A DNA stretch of 64,000 nucleotides from Alnus glutinosa (taxonomy: Eukaryota > Streptophyta > Magnoliopsida > Fagales > Betulaceae): NCBI RefSeq assembly GCF_958979055.1, contig NC_084891.1:30314001-30378000 (forward strand), written 5' to 3'. The translations under genes were made by a program, and so were the position numbers. Positions 1-10,353 of this stretch are shown in pieces (the first letter of the stretch is position 1; each line of letters opens with the position of its first letter). Under the pieces are notes generated by a model. That model was not told the DNA's origin, ran no database searches, and saw only the letters and a program-made list of their open reading frames with translations.

Positions 1-8
1 ATGATCGT

Positions 9-1919
9 CTATTTGCCATTAGTATGACCAAGTGTGCCGGAACGTTGACGGTCGTCAGATGGATCCCAGTCCAATGAGGAGTAAAGAATCTTTGAGAGAG
101 TCATGAAAACTTCTGGCATTGCTGGCCGAGAGTTTAGATCATGAGCAACACAGTTTTTAGCTAGCTGGGCCATGGAGAAGGCTATATCCAGAGGGTACTC
201 ATTCCTAAGAGAAGGATCAACGAAGCCTCGCAGTTTCTCTCTCACATTGTCTCCATCAAGCACCCGTCTTATGGATGCATACAGCAACTCCTCATGATCC
301 CCTCCATGCATTTCAGCACCACTACTGGCTTCTCTTCCGGATAAGAGCTCCAACATGACAACCCCAAACGCGAACACATCTAGCTTTGGAGTAATCACCC
401 CATCCTCCATGTACTCGGGGGCCATGTAACCATGAGTGCCAACCACATGTCTCGTTAGTTGGAGTCCTCCTCTGTCTTGAATCCCCAGCGTTCTTGCCAA
501 ACCGAAATTGGAAATTTTGGCTCTCAAGTTAGAATCCAAAAGAATGTTACTGGTCTTCAAGTTCTTGTGGATGTAGGGAGGGTTGATATAGTTGTGGAGG
601 TAGTTGAGAGCATCGGCCATATCATAGGCAACCTGAACTCTCTGCTTCCATTCCAGTGGGGAAGAGCGTGGATCCTTGTTGTCGTGAAGCCAATCGGTGA
701 GAGACCCATTCTCTGCGTATTCGTAAACGAGATAGGTGTTCCCGCTGTGTACGCAGAAACCAGAGAGCCTGATGATGTTGGTGTGGTTGATCCGCTTCAA
801 CAAGTTGATCTCGCTGGAGACATCCCCTTTCAAGACCTTAACAGCGGCACCATCACCCAAAAAGGATCCCCGGTAGACTGAGCCTTTAATTCTGTTGGCC
901 TCCCCGAAGAACCCGGTAGCCTTTTGTATGTCATCAAACTTATATATGGTCAAGGATTCGATGGCATAACGAACCCCTTGAGTAGAAACAGACCAGGAAC
1001 TTTCGTTCTTGGCGGGTGTGGACAAAGCTGGGAGTGGGTTGAGTGCCTTGTTTTGAGAGTGGCGGCGACAGAAGAACCAAAGCAGAAAAGCGGAGAGGAC
1101 AAGCAAAGCAGTAGCTCCAACGGCAACACCCACGAATACCCACCTTTTGTTGGTTTCCCCAGAGCCGGCTTTGACGGTAATGGGTGTCTGGGGAGACGGT
1201 GCTGGAGGCGGAAAGACTGGTGGGTGAATTTGAGTGGGCTTGGTCTTAAGGGGAACCAGAATGGGTGTGAAAGGGAATGTAATGCTTTCTTCAGTCAACT
1301 CGTTTGCGTCCCATATGCTCTGCTCCTCTACACCGAATAGATCGGCAATAGTAGAAGTGTCGTCCTCCTCGCTGGGCATATAAGTGAGCAAGTAGTTGAC
1401 CCCAGCCGCTATCTGTTTGGAAGTCGGGCAAGCACACCTGAGGGGCACCTCCAGGTTGAGCCCCACCGTCAGATTAAGGCTGTCGTAAGGGTTCTGAGCC
1501 ATCAAGGCCTGGCAGGTGGTGAGCCCCTGGTAGGTGTCGTTGGCGACGGTGAAGTAGGTGTCGGACTCACTGCTGAGCTTGTAGGAGGTGTTGTACTGGT
1601 AGTAAGGACCGGAACATGTACAATTATTGATCGGGATGAGAACCAGGGTGTCTGTGGGTATGGTGTCGAAGTTGGACATGTTGTTGAAGTTGGCAATGAG
1701 GTTGGGTTTGGAGCCCAAGAGTAAGCCGATGGATAAGGGAGAATTGAAAGGAGGAATGGATCTGAAGGTGAGGAATGCTTGGCAGGAGGTTTGGACGCCG
1801 TTGCACGCATACCCATCCGTGAAGTTGGGATCGTTATAGCAGTCCAGCTGTTTGTTGTTCAAGTAAATTTGTTGGCCGTCTACTGTGAAATCGGGTTTCA
1901 GCAGCAACACAACCAACAA
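9..1919 (-). CDS. LysM receptor-like pseudokinase, LYK4/LYK5 type (5' end uncertain, no ATG)
   Basis: Plasma-membrane receptor of the LysM-RLK family, whose LYK4/LYK5 members bind or help perceive chitin oligomers with CERK1. One open frame of 636 residues, no intron, as usual for this subgroup. In order: hydrophobic signal-like stretch (about 1-8), extracellular LysM region (about 20-225) with the paired cysteine motifs CTC (100-102) and CAC (162-164), proline-rich stalk (230-245), membrane helix (about 260-283), kinase-like domain (about 325-612). The ATP lysine survives (AAVK, K361), but the glycine loop is degraded, HRD is HKN (451-453) and DFG is NFG (471-473), so phosphotransfer is unlikely; this is typical of LYK4/5. 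The stop is TAG at 9-11. The coordinates begin at a TTG: between the in-frame stop at 1944-1946 and the signal peptide there is no ATG, so the gene may be damaged or the sequence may contain an error. Confidence 0.85.
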   Translation of the reverse strand: MLVVLLLKPDFTVDGQQIYLNNKQLDCYNDPNFTDGYACNGVQTSCQAFLTFRSIPPFNSPLSIGLLLGSKPNLIANFNNMSNFDTIPTDTLVLIPINNCTCSGPYYQYNTSYKLSSESDTYFTVANDTYQGLTTCQALMAQNPYDSLNLTVGLNLEVPLRCACPTSKQIAAGVNYLLTYMPSEEDDTSTIADLFGVEEQSIWDANELTEESITFPFTPILVPLKTKPTQIHPPVFPPPAPSPQTPITVKAGSGETNKRWVFVGVAVGATALLVLSAFLLWFFCRRHSQNKALNPLPALSTPAKNESSWSVSTQGVRYAIESLTIYKFDDIQKATGFFGEANRIKGSVYRGSFLGDGAAVKVLKGDVSSEINLLKRINHTNIIRLSGFCVHSGNTYLVYEYAENGSLTDWLHDNKDPRSSPLEWKQRVQVAYDMADALNYLHNYINPPYIHKNLKTSNILLDSNLRAKISNFGLARTLGIQDRGGLQLTRHVVGTHGYMAPEYMEDGVITPKLDVFAFGVVMLELLSGREASSGAEMHGGDHEELLYASIRRVLDGDNVREKLRGFVDPSLRNEYPLDIAFSMAQLAKNCVAHDLNSRPAMPEVFMTLSKILYSSLDWDPSDDRQRSGTLGHTNGK

Positions 1920-2078
1920 CAGGGACCAAATAACAAGCTTTTCTCAACTCAAAAGGGGGATTATTGGAGATGATGAACCTAACAGAGAGCAGAGCAGAGC
2001 TTCACAGTGGTGGCTAATGATGTGGGGAGGGACGTTTGAGCCTCGGGCTGTGTCTTGAATTTAAGGTTTTCCTTTCCT

Positions 2079-2085
2079 CTTTATA
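2079..2085 (-). promoter_or_regulatory. Possible TATA box of the LysM receptor gene
   Basis: Reads TATAAAG on the minus strand, about 160 bases upstream of the first coding codons. A start of transcription near 2050 would be expected. The position fits, but the motif is short and the assignment rests on location only. Confidence 0.35.
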
Positions 2086-2867
2086 ACGAGACTCAAGTCA
2101 GTGGAAATCGACCCTTCTTCTGTTTGATTTGAGTACTCCTTTTGTACAGATTGGGGAATTTCACTCATTTTTCGTCTGCATTTGTAGAATTTTCATATAA
2201 ATGCGTATCCATTCAAACGCACAAATAATCCTTCAAGCACGTAACGTAGAATACGGAGAGGGAGAAGTAACGTGTCTTATATGTGGAATATCCGCCATTT
2301 TCCATTCAAAATAAATCAAAAGTCTTTTCAGCCATGTAGAATAATAAAAATACACTCAGATTTTCCTGACTTAAGTAATTTGTTACTACTCTTTTGGCTG
2401 CCTCCCATTCCAATTCAGTTTCAACTTCTTTATAATTTGTTTCAAAGAATTCAATTTTTCTTCATTCTATCTCACTTATTCTTAAACTTACGATATTCTC
2501 GTGACTCACCGATCTTATTTTTAAATGCTGCTTCAACGTTCTTTTAACCTATTTTTGTAAAGTTGGTATTTGGTCGATTACCTTGAAACACCTCATTCAC
2601 AAAGACTTCACAAAAAATTGCAGTCAATTGGACTGTTCAAAGAGCTCTAGCATATGAGTTTTTTTTTTGTTTTGATTGAGGGTTGGGATTGGAGTTTATA
2701 TTATTATTATCCATCTACAAAATTATAATTTTAAAGTCATATCGAAAAACTAATATATATCAAAGAGATTATAATTTCAGCAAAAATTATTGTGCCTATC
2801 ACTGTTAAGGTATAATGGGTCCCACCCCAATGTGCCTTGGGATTATGCAATGAGAAATTATCAAAAC

Positions 2868-2982
2868 ACTCACAATGCACAACAATGACACAACACCAAT
2901 GTACATTGAAGTGGGGTCCACACATTGGGTCCCACCCCAATGTGCCTTGGTGTTGTACCATTGTTGTGCACAAAGAGTGTAA
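2868..2982. repeat. Foldback (MITE-like) inverted repeat
   Basis: Two arms of about 57 bases face each other with almost no spacer. The left arm starts ACACTCACAATGCACAACAA and the right arm ends TTGTTGTGCACAAAGAGTGT. A 24-base segment within the right arm (from 2928, GGGTCCCACCCCAATGTGCC) also occurs as a direct copy at about 2819, so the element may extend left to about 2815. No coding capacity. Confidence 0.7.
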
Positions 2983-3077
2983 GGATCACTCCCCAAAAAC
3001 CTTCACGCGTGGTCTAACGTTCATTGTCTTTTTATCTTTCTTTTTCAACATACCGTTTTTTCAGTTCTTTGTCAACA

Positions 3078-3329
3078 TATATGGGTTTGTTTGGCAAGAG
3101 TAAAAAAAATTTCTCTTCCTTTCTTCACTTATCCTAAAAACAATCAATTTCAAAATATTATAACTTTATATCACATCAATAATTTTTTATTATTATTTAA
3201 ATAAAAAAAATTCACTACAATACAAAACCTTTTTTCCTTTTCTATACAAATTCTTTTTACTTTATATCATGTCTATCACTTCCAACTTCCACTACCAATT
3301 CTCATTCTCTTACCAAACAAGGCCATATC
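3078..3329. mobile_element. Tourist-like MITE, family A copy 1
   Basis: The ends are inverted: GGGTTTGTTTGGCAAGAG on the left and TTACCAAACAAGGCC on the right. The interior is T- and A-rich and contains the phrase TTTATATCACATCAATAATT, shared with the copies near 44.2 and 52.3 kb. The termini resemble PIF/Harbinger (Tourist) MITEs. No open frame. Confidence 0.65.
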
Positions 3330-3619
3330 TATTATCTATGAAGTTTATGACTACCCCTCTGACGACTACCCTTCTCAAACAAAACCACACAAACAGCAAG
3401 AAAATGCAAGACTTTGAAAAAGCAGTATCACCGATCATAAGGTAAGATACTTACCTGAGGTTTGGAGGCAAGATGCAGCAAGAGTAAGTCTAGAGCAAGC
3501 CAACACTGGGAGAAAGAAGAGAGGCAGAGAGAGAGAGACCAAGAAAAAAAAAAAAAAAAAAAAAAAAACAAAGGTTTTAATATTTTTTAGGTGAGAAATC
3601 TTATAATTTTTTTCCTTCC

Positions 3620-3855
3620 CGCTAAAAATTTTGGTAACTATCGTGCCAAATAATTGCTATGCAAAATCGTGGTTTTGGATTAAATTTGCACTTTTTCAAT
3701 TAAGTACCTAATATCCTGCTGCCAAAAATCGTGGTTTTTTTTCATGATTTTAGAAAATGCGATTTTAAAACGCAATCCCCAAACGCCCCATGATCTGCGA
3801 TTTCCTTTAAAATCGCAGATTATTTCTGCAAATAAGTAGTCTCAAACGGGCACTA
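3620..3855. repeat. MITE family B, decayed copy
   Basis: Contains repeated variants of a GCGATTTTAAAA motif, the phrase AACGCAATCCCCAAACG, and a terminal-like CTCAAACGGGCAC at the right. These resemble the better preserved family B copy in SPP intron 11 (36418-36737). The left end is not clear. Confidence 0.45.
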
Positions 3856-4112
3856 AACATGCATGTATAATTAGAGATACATGTTGTGTTCCAAGGTTAA
3901 AGTCCAATATATATATATAAAGATGCCTAAATAGCAAGATAGGATCTCTCTTATTCATTTTCAAATTGATAAGAGACTAATTTTTGGTTAAAATATAAAT
4001 TTAATGTGTATGATATCAGGTCAAAAATTTCATTAGATGGAAATTATAGTACGTAGCCAATGGGTTAGGGTGGATTTGAATACTATTCAGTAGTACTACT
4101 ACCTCACAATAA

Positions 4113-4125
4113 TGGAGGATTGATT

Positions 4126-4171
<46 letters not shown>

Positions 4172-4181
4172 GGAGGATTGA
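4113..4181. mobile_element. Poly-A micro-insertion in an 11-bp target duplication
   Basis: TGGAGGATTGA occurs at 4113-4123 and again at 4171-4181. Between them lie only TTTATT, a run of about 40 A and one C. This is the footprint expected of a retroposition event that copied almost nothing but the tail. Confidence 0.55.
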
Positions 4182-4369
4182 AAGGCGGTGTATTTATTTC
4201 ACAGAGGACGATATATAATATGCACAGGGATGGTTTTTTGGGTGGCCACTGGCCATGATTCACGAGCCTTTAGCATGGAAGCGGGACGGAACTAAAAATT
4301 AACCGCAAGTAGGTATTGGCTTCTGGCCAATGAAAATGCCTGCACCTAATAAGCAACCATAACAGATGC

Positions 4370-7300
4370 TCAATCATACTTGCGTTTACGAAAGCATCGC
4401 CTGCCGATTGATATAGCAGCATATGTGAATCCAATCAAAGCTAGAAGAAAGACTGCAAAAATAAATAAAAATATCGCAATCAGAAATATATTATTGAATA
4501 TTAGTAGATTAATTGAAATGAATTACATTCCCCCCCCCCCCCCCCCCCCCCCCCCACAAAAGAAAAAAGGTCTCTTTGTTAGATGATGTCACTATGAGGT
4601 CTCTAAACTTGCAATAATAAACTCCCATATAACATTTTGTCTACTTTTGTCCTCCATTTTTATCTTCATATAATATGAAAAAGATTTGCACGCATTTAAG
4701 GCTTTTTGCAGCAAGGGGGTTGACAACGTACGCATTTTTCATGAAACAGGTATTTTTGCGAGTATAAAAAAAAAAAAAAAAAATACACATACTAGCAACA
4801 GCACTATAGCACAGAATAGCCAGGCGATATCTGACAAGCCACGGTAGAGTTACTTCAAGAGAACAGTGCCTCCTATATTCTCCTGCCTTGGCAGTGGCAA
4901 CGGGGTCTAAGCTTCCCACTTGAAGTTCCAATAATGACATCTTGACACCAGTCACAGTAAACCCACTGATATCCCTGACTTCGATTTTCAAGGTCATTGG
5001 AGTTGCATCCCAGTCTATCTCAATTGCTCCAAAATTTGGTTGACCTAAAAAATCCACAGTTCAAAGATTAAACATTGGAAGAGCTAATCATATTTCCTCA
5101 ACAAAAAATCCATATTCATGTTGTAGGGAAAAATGCAGATAACATGCATAGCTGCATACCGTATGTGCATGAGCTGTATCTGCAGTTTTGGTCCATGACT
5201 CTCATTGTACTAGGTGTCAAGCGTGCCACAGACCTCACTATGAGATGTAATGGTGGTGAGACTGTCTCCTCTACTGCTTTTGTAAGCCCACTTGATGTTA
5301 TGTCATAAAGTGGATATCCAGTAGCGCAGTCATACCGTGTGATTTCTCCAAAATGAACATCCCCGCTTATGAAGAAGACTCCATCTCTCTAGACAAGCAG
5401 AAAGTATTCGTAAAGTGGAAAGTTGTTATATAGTCAAGCAATGGGAAGGAATAAAATAAAAACCATCTAATTTTTTATTATTATTATTATTATTTTTTTT
5501 TTTTTTTTTTATGTATACAACAGAAATCCTGCCAAAGGCACCAGCTGGTCTTGTCAAGAAACATGAAATCACAATTGAATATAGTTCAGTTCAATTGGGT
5601 GAGCATAGGTTAAAGATTATCACCTTACTATCTGCTATCAATTTGAAAAGGCGATCTCTCTCCTTAGGGAAACGTCCCCAAGACTCAAAAGAAAACAATG
5701 GGCCAGTGGCTGCCGAAAGATTTGATATAACCTGAATTGCCAGGAAATAATTATGCTAAGTACGATAGCATAAAAAGGTTGCTAACAGAAATATGGATCC
5801 AAACAGTAGAATGGCTCATCCAAGAAGAGATCTGTAAAAATGGCATCAGCGGGCACTATTTACTTGGGGTCATATAACATTGCTAGACCATCAAACAAAG
5901 CAACAATGCAATAAGAATTATACGCCAAAATCAGTGTCGGGCAGAGTTGGAGCTTAAAACAGAAAAGCAAGGTTCAGTAACATACTCATGTGGTGGTGGT
6001 ACAAAGCAGGGAGGAAAAAAGAAAAGAAAAACACAAAATCATTTCACCATTTACACCAAAAATGGAATCATAACAAGGTGAAGCAGAAAGTAGCAGAGGG
6101 TGTCTTATTAAAATAATCTTCAGAAAACAAAGTGCCAGACCCAAATTATCACCATGTTTTATAAACAAAATTTACATTCATTATACCTGAAAGGCTTCCT
6201 CTTGACTAAGAACTTATTGCACTATTGAATAAGATCTTGCTCAAATCAATACTGAAAATTGAAATTCTACTCCCAGAAGCCAAGAGACTGCTGGAACCAG
6301 AAAATCCAAGCTTCTAACTGGCAGCAAAAGATAGTTACCAATCCTACTATTTGAGAGAAACGTTCCAACTTCTATTGATTGAAGACATAAAATCCCCTTG
6401 CACTGCTTTGGTGACCAACAAATTTAACAAAAAGGGCAAGTGGCCAGAAGATGTTTCATGGATACGATTCGCAATGCTAGAGAGAGAGAGAGAGAGAGTA
6501 GAGTCTAATGCAAGTGATCAGGCGACTTCTGGATTCTACAGAATGAACACAGTCTGGAAAAAAGAGACGCACATGCCATATCATTTAATAGCCAACAGCT
6601 CCTCATACGATAATAAACAGATGATATGTAACCATTCAAACATAAAACCTCAATATACAGGAAATAGATTTCTGATATACCTGAATAGAAGATCCAATTA
6701 TGGTAATGGCTGATGCTGGACCATTCATCTCTTTTTCCAACCAAGTCCATTGTGAATTACCCAAGATAGTTCCATCACTTAAAAGAGGATCTCTGTGGTA
6801 TCTGGTATCTAAGAGGATAACCTGACAAATCCTCAGCACATTATTAGCACAAGATATATGGATATAAATCAGTGAAGATATATGTTGGTTGTTAGCTTTT
6901 GTTGGATATGGTAAGCAAATGAAAGACACACACAGAGAACCGTGATGGATATTTGTTGCATAGTACCAAAAAGTATATCAATCAATGTAATTAACCTATC
7001 TCATCCAGCATAGACTATCCAAATTCTATGTAAAAAGAAAGTCCCAAAGAACTAATTGAAAGTATTCACTTTGATACCTTGACTTGTCTGCCCACAGGGC
7101 CAAATGTATACGATGCATAAACACCATCCTGCTTGCGCCTGTAATATTGAAGCCATGGTGAGTTTTTTTGAATCTTTGATAGCACCAATCTTCCAACTAA
7201 TGTACTTAAAAAATTGTCCGTTCAAATCACCCTCATAACTACCGCTTAGACTGAATTTGATTTATTCAAATTTTGATGAGCTTTCATTAGGCAAAGAGAG

Positions 7301-8845
7301 GAGAACCAAAATCTTAACCAGTACATTGAGGAAATAAAAACGTTGTTTTTCTTTTTGTTTTTAGTCAAAAAATCATCGTGATATAGAAAACCAATTAAGT
7401 AATGATGATCAACTGAATAGAAATAATCCCCACCGTGGACTATCCTGAGGTTCGTCTAGAAAATCAAGGAGAAGCCTTTGGTTAGTGATTTTCCCACCAA
7501 ATTCTTTTCCTGCATCGTTTAATCCATAATCATGGTCATCCCATGTGCCGATTACCTACAACATCCACACATTACCACTGAATTTAATGATGATTAGAAT
7601 AAACTAATAGCACAAGTTTTGAAATGTTCATCCTGAAACTTGTTAAGTATATCATCTCTTTAGTGATCAAGGCTCACAATATTCTATTACAAGAATGTCT
7701 AGAGTGAAGCACCTTAGTTCTCTCCCGAAGACGAGAATAACCTGGATTAGTCTTAGCTTTCCTGTATTTGAACTCCATTTCCTGGCTGTTAGAAGGAACA
7801 AACCTAGGAAAATTCTTCCATGGTCCGATTGTTCTTTCCTTTCCAAATACTTTAAAAGGGCGCTTAATGTCTCCATAAATGTTATCTCCAAGCCAAATAA
7901 AAACTTGGGGATCAAAGTTGATAACTGTATTCCAGATGGGCTGCATTCAAAAACACAAGTTTCGAGTTATCTAGTTGAAAATCCAATTGTCAGAATATAC
8001 GCTGTTTGAAACACCTAGCATGGACAGAGTGTTGCTGTGGTTAAATTGTCAAATGTGTGCCATCTGCGAACTATACTCTTAACCCGACAAGCACAAACTA
8101 AAGGACGAGATATTTATTAGAGTAGTACTTTGTTACGATCTTAAGTGCAATCTTAACAGTGTATATATAAGTTCTTGAATACCCTTCCCTTGAAAACCGA
8201 TTTTTAGTGGGCGATTGAATACCTAAGGTTTGTATGATTTAGTATCAAAATTGAGAACCACATCATGACTTCGAGTCATGAAGGGGGCGATTGAAATAAA
8301 GTGGGACGCCGTGAACGTCGGATTCGAATGCGTACGATCCTACATGTCCTACATGGCTTAAGCACAATATATAAGCTCTTGGACACTTCCCTTGCAAGCA
8401 TGTTTTCAATCTAGGGTTTGTATGACACCTCAAAGCAAGTCACAGAAAGCAGCAATGTCAATTATTCTGGCAAACAGCTCGGAGATGCTATGTTACTAGG
8501 TAGAGTAATTTTTAGAAAATGCCTTATCTACCCATGAACGAAATTAAATTTACTAAATGCTGCAGTAACAGGCAGGCACACGGAATAAAATCAGGTTGGA
8601 AAAATGACCAACAATCAAACAAAGAATAAAAGATACTATACTAGCACTAGGAGTAAAAAGGTTCGACTGTGGAAGGGAAAGTGGAAAGAGAAGAAGGAAA
8701 AGAAAACCTGAGGATCGCTTTGCTCGGAGCATGATCCAAAGGCAATTCGAGAGACCAGAGGGTCATGCTTCTTTTGAGAAGCACCGCTTGCAACCACCAC
8801 CACCGCTCCTATTACAACCAAAGCCCACCACCGTCCGCTGCCCAT
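4370..8845 (-). CDS. PhoD-like metallophosphoesterase with C-terminal membrane anchor
   Basis: Member of the plant PhoD/alkaline phosphatase D-like branch of the calcineurin-like phosphoesterases (Arabidopsis At5g42370 type, from memory). Nine exons by hand: 8845-8708, 7940-7713, 7555-7434, 7138-7078, 6821-6681, 5731-5624, 5388-5160, 5044-4793, 4452-4370. All joints are GT-AG and the sum is 1362 bases, giving 453 residues. Start: the only ATG before a good signal peptide (hydrophobic residues about 6-22). Metal-centre motifs in order: [34 protein letters not shown]. The last two exons together encode one membrane helix followed by a basic tail (RRCFRKRK) and TGA. It probably acts in the secretory pathway or at a membrane; the substrate is unknown. 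Introns 1 and 5 are the longest (about 770 and 950 bases). Confidence 0.88.
8140..8420. repeat. Retroelement-like repeat fragment in intron 1 of the PhoD-like gene
   Basis: A phrase of the type TATATAAGTTCTTGAATACC (8163-8182) recurs, diverged, at about 8369-8390 (TATATAAGCTCTTGGACAC), followed each time by CCTTGCAAG or CCTTGAAAA and by AGGTTTGTATGA-like text. A purine-rich GAAGGGGGCGATTGAAA lies between them. This looks like LTR debris, but no complete element can be drawn. Confidence 0.4.
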
Positions 8846-8855
8846 TGATGCCTTT

Positions 8856-10350
8856 TCAAGTATGAATATTCTCGCGAAGTCAAAGCGTAGCTATATGGTT
8901 TTCTCCATTCTCACACAAATTAGAGTCTATATAATTTGGATTCTGCGAGACGAAGATCGACAGAGAAGTGATCAGTGATCACGAGGGTGTTTGAGCTTGA
9001 GCTGGAGCTGGAGCTTTTAATCAATCAAGAAATCCTAGGCGTGGAACCAGCGCTTCCGCATGGGGAATGATTTTGACCGGGTTTAACCGTGTTTCTAAAA
9101 CTGGGCTTTGGTATCAATGTGAGCCTCGTCAAAATTACTAACAATATAATAAGCCCATTCACGCCAATGTTGTTTTCGTCATCAACTGAACCAAATTCTT
9201 TTCTGATTTCTGACCAATTACAAAAGCAAAATAGTTGGAGCCTTGGAGGTGTTGGACCGTTGGTGTCGAATACGGAACAACAAACAAAGGCTATAGGAGT
9301 AAAACGGTATCAGTTGTTAATAGTGCTGGTTTGTCGTTTCCTTCGCTCATCTTTTCTGTCGCTTCTACCCTTCGCACGCACAAGCTTTGGTCCAACAAGT
9401 TTGCATTCATCCTCACTTTAACTTAAATGCTAATAAAAAGAGATAAAAATAAATAAATCGTTTAAATATTATTTTAACTAAATTTTAGACAAAAGACAAA
9501 TATTTTTATATTAGATTAATGTTAAAGAAATCACTTTTGCTTCTCTACGGCTATATTTAGGATTTAACTTTTGATTCTATTTGTGTTTAAGAAATTTGAT
9601 TCAATGAATTTTTTAGAAGTTTTTCATACATCTATAGAAGAAAATGGCTTTAGAGAAGCTGGTACTAGTACTCTAATGTTACTCCAGAAGCAACCTTCTT
9701 TATATATTTTTTTTTTCTTCTTAAACGTTAAAAAACCAAATTACTTATTGCTTTCCTATTCAAATAGACTTCACAATAAACTACATGCGATGTTTGAGCC
9801 GAGTTTGGACTCGTTTTTTTTTTATTTTTTTATTTAAGTCCCTTTTAAGAAAAAAAATAAATAAATTGTAATTTTCTTGTGAGAAGTACATATAATTTTT
9901 ATTTTTATTTTTTATTACAAGAATCAAATTAAAAGAGCAAATGCATTTTTAGTAAAATTTATTCAAACTTTATAATTGCAATTAAAAAAATTATGTATAT
10001 CTTATATGCAAAAGGAGAGTGAATTGAAGGAAAGGTCAAGAAGGTTTCTCTGACCCAACTTGAAGAAAATTTTTGTCCCTACAAAATTGTTTCTCTTTAA
10101 TAGAAATGGTACGTAAAATTCCAAATTTAATCTACTTCTTTAGCATGATTTATGCGAGAAAAACATACATGGTTGGAATCCCCCGCAAGAAGCAAGGCCA
10201 ACGTCAGTTGTTGCAAACCACGCGCTGACGCGCACAATAATGTGCGGCAGAGGTGGAGCAAATGTTTCGCTGTGCCTCCTTATAATCCTGATAGTCGCAC
10301 ACCACATCTGGAACTTTCTTGGGCTTAGTTGGAATTGGGCGGGCTTAGAA
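8856..10350. other. Intergenic spacer between divergent genes
   Basis: Holds the promoters of the minus-strand PhoD-like gene (left) and the plus-strand YjbQ gene (right). The part from 9420 to 10140 is very AT-rich with A and T runs. I see no gene, tRNA or clear transposon. Open frames here have no recognisable content. Confidence 0.6.
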
Positions 10351-10353
10351 CCC

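Noticed and set aside
459..1340. Open frames of about 140 residues on the plus strand over the LysM receptor
   Set aside because: They are antisense to a clear kinase and receptor frame and have no recognisable content.
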